From: an uncultured Collinsella sp.
GTDB lineage: Bacteria; Actinomycetota; Coriobacteriia; Coriobacteriales; Coriobacteriaceae
Direction of reading: 5' to 3'
DNA length: 64,000 bases
Assembly (NCBI GenBank): GCA_905194675.1
Contig: CAJJTG010000006.1
Location: forward strand, 1-64,000
Shown: in pieces, positions 8,082 to 17,362 of the stretch
How positions within the stretch are numbered: position 1 is the first letter of the stretch
Layout of the letters: every line of letters starts with the position of its first letter
The notes under the pieces: generated by a model
Told to the model about the DNA's origin: nothing
What the model saw: the letters and a program-made list of their open reading frames with translations, nothing else
The model's database searches: none
Program-made: the position numbers and the translations under genes

Positions 8082-8972
8082 ATGGCAGAGCAGCAGCTTA
8101 TCGGAGCGCTCGAGGCCGGTGGCACCAAGATGGTCTGCGCCACGGGCTATGCGGACGGTACGGTCCTAGAGCGCGAGCAGATCGCGACCACGACCCCGCA
8201 GGAGACCGTCGAGGCCGTCAACGCATGGTTTGCCGACAAGGGCATCGCCGCGCTGGGCATCGGCGCATTTGGCCCCACCGCAGTCAACCCCGCTTCGCCC
8301 CAATACGGCAAGATCCTGGAGACGCCCAAAACGGCATGGCGCTACTTTGACCTGCTGGGCACTATCCAAAACGAGCTCAATATCCCCTGCGGCTACGATA
8401 CCGACGTCAACGTCGCCTGCCTGGGCGAGGTCACGTTTGGTTGCGCCAAGGGCCTCACCGACGTGGTCTACCTGACCATCGGTACCGGCGTGGGCGCCGG
8501 CGTGCTCTCGGGCGGTAAGCTCGTGCACGGCATGATGCATCCCGAGGCCGGCCACATCCTGGTCACGCGCGACCCGCGCGACACCATTGGCGAGCACAGC
8601 GCCTGCCCCTTCCACGACAACTGTCTCGAGGGCCTCATCGCCGGCCCCGGCGTTAAAAAGCGCTGGGATGGCAAGAGCGCCGGAGACATGGCCGATGACC
8701 CGGAGGCCATGGACCTGCTCGCCGGCTATCTGGCACAGGCACTCATGACCTACACGCTGTGCTACGCGCCGCAAAAGATCATCATCGGCGGCGGCGTGGC
8801 CGACCACACCCCCATCGTGCCGCTCGCACGCAAGAAGTGCGCCGAGATGCTCAACGGCTATATCGTCACGCCCGAGGTCAACGACATCGATAGCTACATC
8901 GTCAACAACAGCCTCGAGGGCAAGCAGGGCATCATGGGTTGCCTTGCCCTGGGCGCACAGGCGCTTCAGTAG
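8082..8972 (+). CDS. ROK-family sugar kinase, probable fructokinase
   Basis: The protein has 296 residues. The phosphate-binding start GALEAGGTKMVCA and the second nucleotide motif LTIGTGVGAGVLSGGKL are typical of the ROK family. The zinc-binding segment reads PEAGHILVTRDP, then CPFHDNCLEGLIAGP, with His and three Cys in place. This form matches ROK fructokinases, which convert fructose to fructose-6-phosphate. There is no linked sucrose or PTS gene to support the substrate. The start follows AGAGGAA. The gene is monocistronic and closed by a strong terminator shared with the opposing VanZ gene. Confidence 0.82.
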   Translation: MAEQQLIGALEAGGTKMVCATGYADGTVLEREQIATTTPQETVEAVNAWFADKGIAALGIGAFGPTAVNPASPQYGKILETPKTAWRYFDLLGTIQNELNIPCGYDTDVNVACLGEVTFGCAKGLTDVVYLTIGTGVGAGVLSGGKLVHGMMHPEAGHILVTRDPRDTIGEHSACPFHDNCLEGLIAGPGVKKRWDGKSAGDMADDPEAMDLLAGYLAQALMTYTLCYAPQKIIIGGGVADHTPIVPLARKKCAEMLNGYIVTPEVNDIDSYIVNNSLEGKQGIMGCLALGAQALQ

Positions 8973-9055
8973 CAGATGCACCCACAGGGCGTGGCGCGCC
9001 CGGCAAATCCGACCTACGGAACGACGCCACCACGCCTCATATAAGCCCTCAAATA

Positions 9056-9101
9056 AAAAAGGCCGCCTAGGACCAAACAATACGTCCTAGGCGGCCTTTT
9101 T
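9056..9101. terminator. Bidirectional terminator between the fructokinase and VanZ genes
   Basis: An 18-bp perfect inverted repeat (9056-9073 with 9084-9101) has A and T runs at its ends, so it works on both strands. The right arm contains the stop codon of the VanZ-like gene. Confidence 0.93.
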
Positions 9102-9536
9102 GGCGCACATCAGCGACCGTAAGAGATATCGGAGCACAACGCCCGTTGCCGCTCCACAGCAGTCGATCATCACATCGGTGATCATGCCGGCGCGTCCCGG
9201 CACAAAGAGCTGAATCGTCTCGTCAATCGAAGGAATCAGCAGCAGGAACACCGCCGTGGGCAGCAGCACGTCAAAGGTGCGCCGGCCCTCAAAATCAAAG
9301 GCGTGCGTTGCCAGGATGCCGAGCACCATATACTCGGAAAAATGCGCGCACTTGCGAACAACAAAGTTGGTCACCCATTCATATGGAAGTCCCACGCCGT
9401 GCAGGAAACAGCGAATAGCTTCCATGACCGTTAGGCTCAGCGAACCCGACCCCGAGCCGGGAACCAGCGAATTGCCCCAGATCAAGAGCGCCATCAGGCA
9501 GGTCACGACCGCCCATTTTCGATTGATCTTAACCAT
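9087..9536 (-). CDS. VanZ-like family membrane protein
   Basis: The protein has 149 residues. It has an N-terminal membrane helix (AVVTCLMALLIWGNSLV), the signature RKCAHFSEYMVLG, and then DETIQLFVPGRAGMITDVMIDCCGAATG, the VanZ-type DExxQ and PGR motifs. VanZ proteins are small membrane proteins, and one of them lowers sensitivity to teicoplanin by an unclear mechanism. I set the start at 9536 (MVKINRKW). GGAGG lies 12 nt upstream, at the end of the preceding gene. It is probably co-transcribed with that gene, whose stop codon is 7 bp away. Confidence 0.82.
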   Translation of the reverse strand: MVKINRKWAVVTCLMALLIWGNSLVPGSGSGSLSLTVMEAIRCFLHGVGLPYEWVTNFVVRKCAHFSEYMVLGILATHAFDFEGRRTFDVLLPTAVFLLLIPSIDETIQLFVPGRAGMITDVMIDCCGAATGVVLRYLLRSLMCAKKAA

Positions 9537-9543
9537 GCAGAAG

Positions 9544-10944
9544 TTATGCCTCCGCGCGAAGCGGCGCAAAGCTGGCGGTACCGCCCTCGATAACGCTCAG
9601 ATAGGCACGGCCCGTACGCTTGGCGGTAGAGGACTGCAGGCGCTCGATCTCTTCCTCGAGGATCTGATTAACGCGCTCGTGACGACGATTTTCCATAATG
9701 CCGGCGGCAATAGCCTCGGCTCGCTCAATGCTCTCGCGCGAGATACGGGCGGTATCCTCGGGGAACACAGCGCTGTGACGGCCGACATAAGCGGGAGCAG
9801 CAGGCTGAGGGGCAGCGACGGGAGCGGGCGCTACAACAGGAGCAGGCTCGTCAATCTCATCCAGAATCGCGGTGGCGGCGGCCCACATGTCCTCGTGGCC
9901 CGAGTAATCGGCCATGGGGACATCAACCTCGAGCGAGGCGTCCGGAAGGTCGCCGGTGTCGATGCGATCTTGGGCATCAATCGATGCGGTGATGGCTGCA
10001 GGCTCATCGAGGTCATCGAGATCGATGTCCGCGGCACCGGAGATGATAGGCATGCTGGCGAGGTTTGCGTTGTAGGGCGCAGCCTCAGCCGCCTGCTGCT
10101 GGGCAGGAGCGCCCCAAAGCGAGCTTTCGGCGGCACGGCGGGCGGCAACGGCCTCCTCGTCCGCGGCCATGGCTTCATCAACGTACGAATTGTCGGCAGA
10201 AGCGTTCGCGTCCGCCGAGGTAGCGCTGTAGGCGTTATTGGCTGCCGCGTTGGCGACGAGTGCCACGAAAGCCGCCGTGCTGCCCGCAGGGGCGGCCTGG
10301 GAGCCAGACACGGCGCGTGCCGCGGCGGCGATGTCGTCGCGATTGAAGGAGCCGGTCTGCCCGCCGTTGGTGAGCTCGTCGATGGCGACTTGATAGACGT
10401 CGCGCGAGTGTGCAGGGTCGCAGCTCACCGGCGAATCGTCGTCGAGCATACTGTCGATCATGGACCAAGCCTCGTCCTCGTCCATAGCATCTGCGGCTCG
10501 AGCGATGGTAGGGACACCATCATCGGCATGACGGCGCTGGAACGCACCAGTCAGGCCGGAAAGGAATGCCGAGGTAGACTGCTCCGCCTGAGCCTGAGAA
10601 GCAGAAGTCGCAGCGTAAGGAGTCGCATCCTGCTGCTGAGCTGGAATCGAGGCGGTCTTGAACTCGCTTTGATGCTGATTGAGATTGGCGGCACCGCCCA
10701 TGGCATCGGGCTGGAACAGACGCTCTTCACGCTGCGCACGGTACTCGGAGATACCCAGCGAGGCGGCATAGATACCCACGCCCGCCACCGCACCCACGGC
10801 GAAGGGAACCGCACCCGCCACGACCGTCTCGTTCACCGACGAAAACGGCAGCGTCGCGGCATACATAACCACGGGAGCGGCAAGGCCGATCCCGCACGAA
10901 AGTCCGGCAAGGACTGCTCGTTGTGTTGCATCAGAAGAAGCCAT
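9544..10944 (-). CDS. Hypothetical membrane-anchored, Ala/Asp-rich protein
   Basis: The protein has 466 residues and I do not recognise a family. The first 70 residues hold two hydrophobic helices (AVLAGLSCGIGLAAPVVMYA and a Val/Ala/Gly-rich one about 25 residues later), so it is membrane-bound. The remaining about 390 residues are acidic, rich in Ala, Asp, Pro and Gln, and look largely disordered. A charged, helical end (ERVNQILEEEIERLQS) precedes RAYLSVIEGG. The start at 10944 has GGGGAG upstream, and a good promoter lies at 11081-11109. It precedes the VanZ-like gene in one unit. Confidence 0.6.
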   Translation of the reverse strand: MASSDATQRAVLAGLSCGIGLAAPVVMYAATLPFSSVNETVVAGAVPFAVGAVAGVGIYAASLGISEYRAQREERLFQPDAMGGAANLNQHQSEFKTASIPAQQQDATPYAATSASQAQAEQSTSAFLSGLTGAFQRRHADDGVPTIARAADAMDEDEAWSMIDSMLDDDSPVSCDPAHSRDVYQVAIDELTNGGQTGSFNRDDIAAAARAVSGSQAAPAGSTAAFVALVANAAANNAYSATSADANASADNSYVDEAMAADEEAVAARRAAESSLWGAPAQQQAAEAAPYNANLASMPIISGAADIDLDDLDEPAAITASIDAQDRIDTGDLPDASLEVDVPMADYSGHEDMWAAATAILDEIDEPAPVVAPAPVAAPQPAAPAYVGRHSAVFPEDTARISRESIERAEAIAAGIMENRRHERVNQILEEEIERLQSSTAKRTGRAYLSVIEGGTASFAPLRAEA

Positions 10945-11080
10945 GAGCTCTCCCCATCTTCCAGCACCCAAATCGCATCATTCAGTTGGCTGCGCGAGAG
11001 AAGATGAAGCGGGGCTATGCCCCAAAGCAACGGTATATGGTTCGTTTCATCTGCGTTTTCCGTCGCGAAGCTTAAAAGCT

Positions 11081-11109
11081 ATTATGCGAAACCGCCCCGT
11101 CGATTGCAA
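11081..11109 (-). promoter_or_regulatory. Sigma-70-type promoter for the hypothetical/VanZ unit
   Basis: On the minus strand TTGCAA (11109-11104) and CATAAT (11086-11081) are separated by exactly 17 bp. This lies about 135 bp before the ATG at 10944. The remainder of the 313-bp gap to rho holds only the rho terminator. Confidence 0.55.
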
Positions 11110-11187
11110 GCGACGATGTCGGATTGAAACGGGAAACCTGCTGCTCGTCGGTCTTATGGTTAAAAATAAGCGCGGAGCGGCGATATG

Positions 11188-11222
11188 GAAAAGGGCCGAG
11201 GCTCAAAGCCCCGACCCTTTAT
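11188..11222 (-). terminator. Terminator of rho
   Basis: A 14-bp stem with two imperfect pairs (11190-11203 with 11207-11220) is followed on the minus strand by TTTT, 36 bp after the rho stop codon. Confidence 0.75.
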
Positions 11223-11257
11223 CGCATTGATGGCTATCGCTGCGTGTGGATGACAAC

Positions 11258-13795
11258 CTAGAACGTCTGCTCGTAGTCGCTGTGCTTTTTGGCCGAACGC
11301 ACCAGGAACTCCTGGTTGGTGTTGGTGCCCTTAAGGCCCTTGATAAACGATGCGGCTGCGCGCTCGGTGTTGTTCATGCCGGCAAGAATGCGACGCAGAC
11401 CAAAGACAAACGGACGCATCTGCTCGTCGACCAACAGGTCCTCGTTACGCGTACCGGAGGCAACGGGGTCGATAGCCGGGAAGATGCGGCGGTCGGCCAG
11501 GTCGCGGTCGAGCTTAAGCTCCATGTTGCCGGTGCCCTTGAACTCCTCGAAGATGACCTCGTCCATCTTGGAGCCGGTATCGATAAGGGCGGAAGCCAGG
11601 ATGGTGAGCGAGCCGCCGTTCTCGATATTGCGGGCTGCGCCCAGGAAACGCTTGGGCGGATAAAGAGCCGCCGAATCGACGCCGCCCGACAGGATACGGC
11701 CCGAGGCGGGAGCGGCCAAGTTGTAGGCGCGGGCAAGGCGCGTGATGGAGTCGAGCACCACCACGACGTCGCCACCCAGTTCCACGATGCGTTTGGCACG
11801 CTCGATCACGAGCTCTGCCACGCGAGTATGGTTATCGGCGGGCATGTCGAAGGTCGAGGCCACGACCTCGCCCTTAATGGAGCGCTGCATATCGGTGACC
11901 TCTTCGGGGCGCTCGTCGACGAGCAGGCAGATGAGGTGCACTTCGGGGTTGTTGATCGAGATAGACTGGCAAATCTTCTTGAGAATCGTGGTCTTGCCGG
12001 CCTTGGGCGGAGACACGATCAGGCCGCGCTGGCCCTTGCCGATCGGCGACACGATATCGATGGCGCGACCGGTGATGGAATCCTTGCCGTGCTCCATACG
12101 CAAAGGCTCATTGGGATAGACCGGGGTAAGATCGCCAAACTTGGGGCGGTTACGGGCCTGCTCGGGATCAAGGCCGTTGACGGTCGTGATCTTGGCAAGG
12201 CCGGCGCGCTTGTCGCCACCGCGCGAGGGACGAAGAGAGCCCTCGATCACATCACCCGTACGCAGGCGTGCGGAGCGGATGAGATATGCGGGAACAAAGG
12301 CGTCGTCGCTGGACTTCATGTAGCCGTGGGCATGGATGATGCCGGAGCTGTCCGGACGAATCTGCAGGATGCCCTTGATGTCGCGGAAGCCCTCGGCCTT
12401 CGCGGCGGTGACGTAGATTTCCTCGACGAGCTCGGCTTTCTTCTTGCCGGTCGTCTCGATCTCGAACTCCTTGGCCTTCTCGCGCAGTTCGGCGACCTTC
12501 ATGGCAGCGAGCTCCTCGCGCGAAAGCGTGGGCTCGGTGGGAGCGGCATTACGCTCCTTGTTGCGTTGCTTGCGATCGCGCTGGCGGTTGCGACGGTCGT
12601 TGTTGCGCTCGTCCTTGCGCTCGTTGCGCTCCTCGTTGCGCTTGTGCTGGCGACGGTTGGGGCGAGCGCCGTCTTCGCCCTCGGCGTGGGCGGCACCATC
12701 GGTTGCGGCGGTGTCAACATTGGCCGCAGCGGCGTCATTGGCCTCGGCGCCAGAATCAACCTGCGCTTCGACATCAGCCTGCCGCTCGGCGGCCTTGGCC
12801 TTAACGGACTTCTTGCGACCGCGCTTGGGCTTCTCGGATGCAGGCTGTTCGACGTCCTGGGGCTCGACGGCATCAGTCGATGCATCGGCGGTCGTCTCGG
12901 CGGAATCCTCGGACGCACCCTTCTTGGCAGCCTTAGCCTTGGACGTGCGCTTAGCAGCAGTGCGACGGCTGCGACCGGGACGGACGTCGGCGGGCTCGGC
13001 ATCGGCAGAAACGGCCTCGGAAGTCGTAGCATCCTGGACGGGTACATCGGCAGCAGTTGAGGACTTGGCGGTCACCGCAGCATCCCGAGCGGCGGCGGCT
13101 GCGGCTGCGGCCTTCTCGGCCTCGACAAAGGCCTTGGGCTTGCGACCGCGACGGTGCGGGCGCAAAGCCGGATCGACAACGGGAACTTCGTTGGCCTCGA
13201 CAGGCGCAGCGGGCTCAACAGGCGATGTGCCCTCCCCTGCCGCGGAACGGACCGAAGCCTCAGTGAGCTCGGGGGTTACCTGATCGGCAACCTGCTCGGC
13301 CTTAGCAACCGTGCGACGGCGTGTGCGCGGTGCCGGCTTCTCGGTCGGCTGGTCGGCGGCAGGCGTCTCGGGCACAGACGGAGCTGCAAGCTCGGTCAGA
13401 GCCGCGGCCTCACGCTCGGCAGCACGACGGCGGGCGCGCACCACCTGGGCCTCGCTAATCTGCGCCAACGCACGTGCCTGCGCGACCTCATCGGAAATCG
13501 GCGCCGAGGAGTCAGCTGCAACGGTGCGCTTGGCGCGCGTCGTGCGCGTGGTACGGCGCTTGGGCTTGGTGACCTCCTCGCCGTCAGCGGCAGGCTTGGT
13601 CGTGCGGCGCGTACGCTTGGGCTTTGCCGGAGCAGCCTCCTCACCAGTTGCAGGCACGGCCTTCTCAGCCGTTGCAGCCTTAGGCGTCTCAGGAGTCGAG
13701 GTTTGCGCGGGCGCCGCGACCTGGTCCGACACAACCGGTGCAGCGGGAGCGGCTTGCGTCGTCGTTATTTCGTTTTCTTGCTGTTGATCAGACAC
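11258..13795 (-). CDS. rho: Transcription termination factor Rho with a very long N-terminal extension
   Basis: The protein has 845 residues, about twice the roughly 420 of E. coli Rho. The C-terminal half is canonical: a Rho_N helix bundle (LSREELAAMKVAELREKAKE), an RNA-binding OB fold (GILQIRPDSSGIIH) and a RecA-type ATPase with P-loop SPPKAGKTTILKK. The Q loop/R loop region (GGVDSAALYPPKRFLGAARN) is also intact. The first about 400 residues are low-complexity, rich in Ala, Glu, Lys and Arg, with repeated KPKRTRRTTK and KPKRGRKK patches and an Arg/Asn-rich segment. Such extensions occur in actinobacterial Rho and can bind RNA or drive condensation. The start is GTG without a strong ribosome site. 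Confidence 0.95.
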   Translation of the reverse strand: MSDQQQENEITTTQAAPAAPVVSDQVAAPAQTSTPETPKAATAEKAVPATGEEAAPAKPKRTRRTTKPAADGEEVTKPKRRTTRTTRAKRTVAADSSAPISDEVAQARALAQISEAQVVRARRRAAEREAAALTELAAPSVPETPAADQPTEKPAPRTRRRTVAKAEQVADQVTPELTEASVRSAAGEGTSPVEPAAPVEANEVPVVDPALRPHRRGRKPKAFVEAEKAAAAAAAARDAAVTAKSSTAADVPVQDATTSEAVSADAEPADVRPGRSRRTAAKRTSKAKAAKKGASEDSAETTADASTDAVEPQDVEQPASEKPKRGRKKSVKAKAAERQADVEAQVDSGAEANDAAAANVDTAATDGAAHAEGEDGARPNRRQHKRNEERNERKDERNNDRRNRQRDRKQRNKERNAAPTEPTLSREELAAMKVAELREKAKEFEIETTGKKKAELVEEIYVTAAKAEGFRDIKGILQIRPDSSGIIHAHGYMKSSDDAFVPAYLIRSARLRTGDVIEGSLRPSRGGDKRAGLAKITTVNGLDPEQARNRPKFGDLTPVYPNEPLRMEHGKDSITGRAIDIVSPIGKGQRGLIVSPPKAGKTTILKKICQSISINNPEVHLICLLVDERPEEVTDMQRSIKGEVVASTFDMPADNHTRVAELVIERAKRIVELGGDVVVVLDSITRLARAYNLAAPASGRILSGGVDSAALYPPKRFLGAARNIENGGSLTILASALIDTGSKMDEVIFEEFKGTGNMELKLDRDLADRRIFPAIDPVASGTRNEDLLVDEQMRPFVFGLRRILAGMNNTERAAASFIKGLKGTNTNQEFLVRSAKKHSDYEQTF

Positions 13796-14245
13796 AGTGT
13801 TTGCTCAACTTTCTTTTCAAGCCCTGTGATCACATGCTCCCTGCATAAACCTTCAGGGCGGCTAAACAGTCTAGTTCCGTTCAAAACGACGGACATCATT
13901 GATCTGTATCGAGATGATTGCGTCAACTACGCAGCGTTAGTTTAACACAACCGCCGTCACCTGCAACTTAGTCATCGGGGACGTTCATAAACGACTAGTC
14001 AAAAGGGACACTCTTTGGTTTACCACTCACAAATCTGACTGCCTCCGCCAAAACTATGGCGGTTTACTACGATGAATCGCTCAACCGCGACCACTCCGAA
14101 ACTTGTTGAACTAAAACCGCAGGTAGATGCCTTGCACTTTTTAGCGAAAAGCCGGCGTGGTTGGAATTCCTCAATTCATCGTAGTAAACCGGCATAGTTT
14201 CGTATTTCCAGCAGTTCAAAATTTGTCAATACGTCGGCATTTGCG
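13796..14245. other. Intergenic region between rho and argS
   Basis: The first about 130 bp are the rho leader. A possible minus-strand promoter (TTGACG at 13921-13926, spacer 17, ATCAAT) sits there. The rest holds GGGAC-type repeat traces near 13976-14012 and the palindromic element described separately. No gene is seen. Confidence 0.4.
14051..14200. repeat. 150-bp element with 27-bp inverted ends
   Basis: The arms at 14051-14077 and 14174-14200 match at 26 of 27 positions and enclose 96 bp. The interior contains AAAACCGCAGGT, which also occurs, inverted, inside the element at 36460. It looks like a non-autonomous, MITE-like or REP-derived unit. Confidence 0.6.
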
Positions 14246-14278
14246 AAAAAAGCCCGACCTCCGTGGGAGATCGGGCTT
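14246..14278 (-). terminator. Terminator of argS
   Basis: AAGCCCGACCTCC and GGGAGATCGGGCTT form a stem. The A run at 14246-14251 provides the U tract on the minus strand. Confidence 0.8.
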
Positions 14279-14324
14279 ATAGGGCTCAGTTAAAGCAAAC
14301 CTACACGGTCAAATGACCCGTAGC

Positions 14325-16178
14325 TTACATCTGCTCGGGCGCGGAAACGCCAACGAGGGTGAGCACCAGGGCGAGCGTCACACGGACGGCATCACAAGCG
14401 GCCAGACGGGCACGCGAAAGCTCGGGGTCGACGGGACGACCCTCGCTCGGCAGCACCTGGCAGGCAGCGTAGAAGCTGTGGAAGTCACCGGCGAGTTCCT
14501 CGGCAAAGTGGGTCAGACGGAACGGAGCGCGATCGCGAGCGCAGCTGGCGATCAGGTCGGTGAGCTCGTTGAGCTTGCGCGAAAGGGCGAGCTCGGTCGG
14601 GTCGGTCAGCAGCGAGTAATCGACGTTCTCACCGATGGCCTTGGCGGCAACGGCCTTCATGCCCATCTCGTCGGCCTGCTCGGGCGTAACGTCGGCGGCA
14701 CGGCGCAGGATGGAGCATACGCGGGCGTGAGCATACTGCACGTAATAGACCGGGTTGGAGTTGTCGCGCTTCTTGACGGCCTCGATGTCGAAGTCGACCA
14801 TCTGGTTGGAGCTCTTGGAGATGAGCGTGTAGCGAGCGGCATCGGAGCCGACCTCGTCGACGAGCTCCTGCAGGGTCACCATGGTGCCCTTGCGCTTGGA
14901 CATACGGACGGGCTTGCCGTTACGCAGCAGGTTGACGAGCTGGCCCAGCAGAACCTCAAACTTGCCGGGATAGCCGAGAGCGTCGCAGACGCAGCGGACG
15001 CGCTCGATGTAGCCGTGGTGGTCGGCACCCCAAATGTCGATGACGTGGTCGACGCGCTGGAACTTGTCCCAATGATAGGCAACGTCGGAGGCGAAGTAGG
15101 TGTACTCGCCATCGGACTTGATCAGGACGCGGTCTTTGTCGTCTCCCAGGTCGGTGGAACGGAACCACAGGGCGCCGTCCTTGGTGTAGAGGTAGCCCAT
15201 CTTGTCGAGCTTCTCAAAAGCGCGGTCGACGGCGGAGGTGCCGGCGGTCTCGCCCTCGGTGTCCTTCACGTACAGCGAGCGCTCGGAGTACCAACGGTCG
15301 AAGTCGCAGTTGACGGCGTGGCAGAGGTCGCGCATGTTGTCGACCATCTTTACATAGCCGCGCTCGCGGAAGCTCTCCATGCGCTCCTGAGGATCGGCGT
15401 TGACCCACTTATCGCCGTCGGTGCGCCAGAACTCGGCGGCCTCGTCGATGATGTAGTCGCCGCCGTAGGAGTCCTTGCCCAGAGTCTCGGCAAAGTTGTC
15501 CTGATACGGATGGGTCTCGGGGTGCTCGTCGTTCTCGTCGGCAACAAAGGCGTCGCGGTCGGCGATCAGCAGCTTGTGAGCCTCGTCGATATCCACGCCC
15601 TGCTTGGCGATGATGTCGGCAAGCTGCATATAGCGCGTGCTGATGGAGTTACCGAAGGTGTTCATCTGAGAGCCGTGGTCGTTGATGTAGAACTCACGCT
15701 GGATGTCGTAACCGGCGTGGTCCATAACACGGCAGAGCGAGTCGCCCAGCGCGGCCCAGCGGCCGTGGCCGATGTGCATGGGGCCGACAGGGTTAGCGGA
15801 AACGAACTCGACCTGGGTCTTCAGGCCACCACCGACGTTGGACTTAGCGAAGTCCATGCCCTTCTCGCGAGCCTCGCCAAAGATGGCATTCTTGACGGCA
15901 ACGGAGAGGTAGAAGTTGATGAAGCCGGGGCCTGCGATTTCGACCTTCTCGATCGCGGGGTCCTCGGGCATATGGGCAACGACGGCCTCGGCGATCTTGC
16001 GCGGGGCGCAGTGGGCCAGCTTGGCGGACTTCAGGGCCATGGTGGAGGTCCACTCGCCATGAGAAGTGTCAGCCGGTCGCTCGATAGCGCAATCGTCAAG
16101 TTCAAATGCGGAAAGGTCGCCGGCCTCCTGGGCCGCAGCAAGCGCAGCGCGTACCAGCTCTTCAATCTTCTCGGGCAT
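14325..16178 (-). CDS. argS: Arginyl-tRNA synthetase
   Basis: The 617-residue class I synthetase charges tRNA-Arg. The N-terminal Add-1 domain is followed by the HIGH-type motif in NPVGPMHIGHGRWAALGDSL. The KMSKS region reads RMSKRKGTMVTLQELVDEVG, and the C-terminal DALR anticodon-binding domain ends in ALVLTLVGVSAPEQM. The start at 16178 has AAGGAGGAT just upstream. The frame stays open to 16307, but that extension has no such site. No T-box leader was found upstream. It is transcribed alone and ends in a clear terminator. Confidence 0.96.
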   Translation of the reverse strand: MPEKIEELVRAALAAAQEAGDLSAFELDDCAIERPADTSHGEWTSTMALKSAKLAHCAPRKIAEAVVAHMPEDPAIEKVEIAGPGFINFYLSVAVKNAIFGEAREKGMDFAKSNVGGGLKTQVEFVSANPVGPMHIGHGRWAALGDSLCRVMDHAGYDIQREFYINDHGSQMNTFGNSISTRYMQLADIIAKQGVDIDEAHKLLIADRDAFVADENDEHPETHPYQDNFAETLGKDSYGGDYIIDEAAEFWRTDGDKWVNADPQERMESFRERGYVKMVDNMRDLCHAVNCDFDRWYSERSLYVKDTEGETAGTSAVDRAFEKLDKMGYLYTKDGALWFRSTDLGDDKDRVLIKSDGEYTYFASDVAYHWDKFQRVDHVIDIWGADHHGYIERVRCVCDALGYPGKFEVLLGQLVNLLRNGKPVRMSKRKGTMVTLQELVDEVGSDAARYTLISKSSNQMVDFDIEAVKKRDNSNPVYYVQYAHARVCSILRRAADVTPEQADEMGMKAVAAKAIGENVDYSLLTDPTELALSRKLNELTDLIASCARDRAPFRLTHFAEELAGDFHSFYAACQVLPSEGRPVDPELSRARLAACDAVRVTLALVLTLVGVSAPEQM

Positions 16179-16520
16179 AGATCCTCCTTGTGTTAAAGCC
16201 CCCGAGCTCTTGGTCACTCGTAGGGCAAAAGCCAGAGTTTGTAGCACTCTATCACAAGCGACGGGCACTATCGCAGGGTAAAGCCAATCGAAATTGCATA
16301 TGCACAAAATTGACTACAGCTTGTATGGAGTCTCTCAAAGATGCCGGTCTGCCTGCAGATTATGCACGCGCTGAAAATGCATAAAGGTGTGAATGAGCTG
16401 TGTCTTTTATCGAATACTCTTACCTATCGGAGTTGTGTGCTTTTCCTGCATAAAGTAAGGGTTTCCGCACGTCAGCGTGGTATTCTAGACATACGCAAAT
16501 TCGTATAAGTTGGAGGTAGC
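16179..16520. other. 342-bp divergent intergenic region between argS and the CarD-like gene
   Basis: It is AT-richer than its surroundings and must hold both promoters. TATTCT near 16482 could be the -10 box for the CarD-like gene, but no good -35 box is visible. No RNA gene or repeat is recognised. Confidence 0.3.
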
Positions 16521-17006
16521 ATGTTCTCAATCGGTCAACACGTCATTCATCCGGGTCAGGGAGTCTGCACCGTCGTCGGTTTTAGGGACGACACGCCGCA
16601 GCCCATGCTGTTGCTCGAGACCAAGCAGGGACATGCGCAGACGATCCTCATGTACCCCGTGGCGCAGGCCGATCGTTTGCATGCCGCCATCTCCCAGCAA
16701 GATGCCGAGCACCTGCTGAGCCACTATGACGAGCTGGAGTGCGACACCTTTACCGAGCGTAACAGCTCGCTTGAGGAGACGCACTTTAAGCAGCAGCTCA
16801 AGCTGGGCGCGCCCGAGACGGTCCGCGTGGCAAAGACCATGATGCACCGCATTCGCCAGGCCGAGGAAGCTGATAAAAAGCCCAGCTCCTACTACATGCG
16901 CGTACTTAAGGAGGCCAAGCGCCGCTCCATAGAGGAGTTCGCCGTGGCCCTGGGCGTCACCGAAGAGGACGCCGAAGCCCGCCTAGCCCAAGCCGCCCTC
17001 AACTAA
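16521..17006 (+). CDS. CarD/CdnL-type transcriptional regulator
   Basis: The protein has 161 residues. The N-terminal Tudor-like RNA-polymerase-interaction domain (MFSIGQHVIHPGQGVCTVVG) matches CarD, CdnL and the RID domain of Mfd. The C-terminal helical part is basic (RVLKEAKRRSIEEFAVALGV). CarD proteins bind the beta subunit and stabilise open complexes at many promoters, especially rRNA promoters. GGAGG precedes the ATG. The stop codon TAA merges with the first base pairs of a REP-like palindrome (17005-17041), so transcript end and repeat are fused. Confidence 0.87.
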   Translation: MFSIGQHVIHPGQGVCTVVGFRDDTPQPMLLLETKQGHAQTILMYPVAQADRLHAAISQQDAEHLLSHYDELECDTFTERNSSLEETHFKQQLKLGAPETVRVAKTMMHRIRQAEEADKKPSSYYMRVLKEAKRRSIEEFAVALGVTEEDAEARLAQAALN

Positions 17007-17041
17007 CCTGCCAAAAAGGGACAGGTTTATTTTGGCAGGTT
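17005..17041 (+). repeat. REP-like palindrome fused to the CarD-gene stop codon
   Basis: The arms AACCTGCCAAAA and TTTTGGCAGGTT (12 bp, perfect) flank a loop with GGGACAGG. The first A of the arm is the second base of the TAA stop codon. The same unit recurs at 18219 and 18987. Confidence 0.85.
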
Positions 17042-17072
17042 TTATCTGGCCAAACGTCGATGAACAATTAGT

Positions 17073-17118
17073 AAATGGCCGGGCGCTCCGTTTTATTTTG
17101 AGCGCCCGGCCATTTTTC
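17073..17118. terminator. Strong terminator after the CarD-like gene
   Basis: A 16-bp perfect stem (17073-17088 with 17100-17115) is flanked by T runs. The remaining gap to the RAYT gene at 17363 (about 240 bp) shows no promoter or gene that I can support. Confidence 0.88.
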
Positions 17119-17362
17119 TATCTACGTAGAAATGCGTGAAGCCCATTTGCGACGTCTTCACACAAGAACAATCCAGCTCGACGCTGGCAACGTCCGCATC
17201 CGCATCGAGGGCTCTCACCCCGCTCAATTACCATTAAAAAGCATCAATTTGAAAACGCAATAACATTTCGGCAGGTAGCAGCTATAGTCGGTGAACTGAA
17301 TCTCGACAACCAATACCTCCCAATAAGGTATCTTCAGCCCATCCGAGCTAAAAGGAGGGGCC

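Noticed and set aside
9256..11007. 583-codon plus-strand frame opposite the VanZ and hypothetical genes
   Set aside because: It runs antisense across two genes with good starts and shows no recognisable motif.
14313..16196. 627-codon plus-strand frame opposite argS
   Set aside because: Pure antisense frame of a certain gene.
17132..17263. 43-codon ORF between the CarD terminator and the RAYT gene
   Set aside because: No ribosome site and no similarity; it may be a decayed gene piece but cannot be supported.
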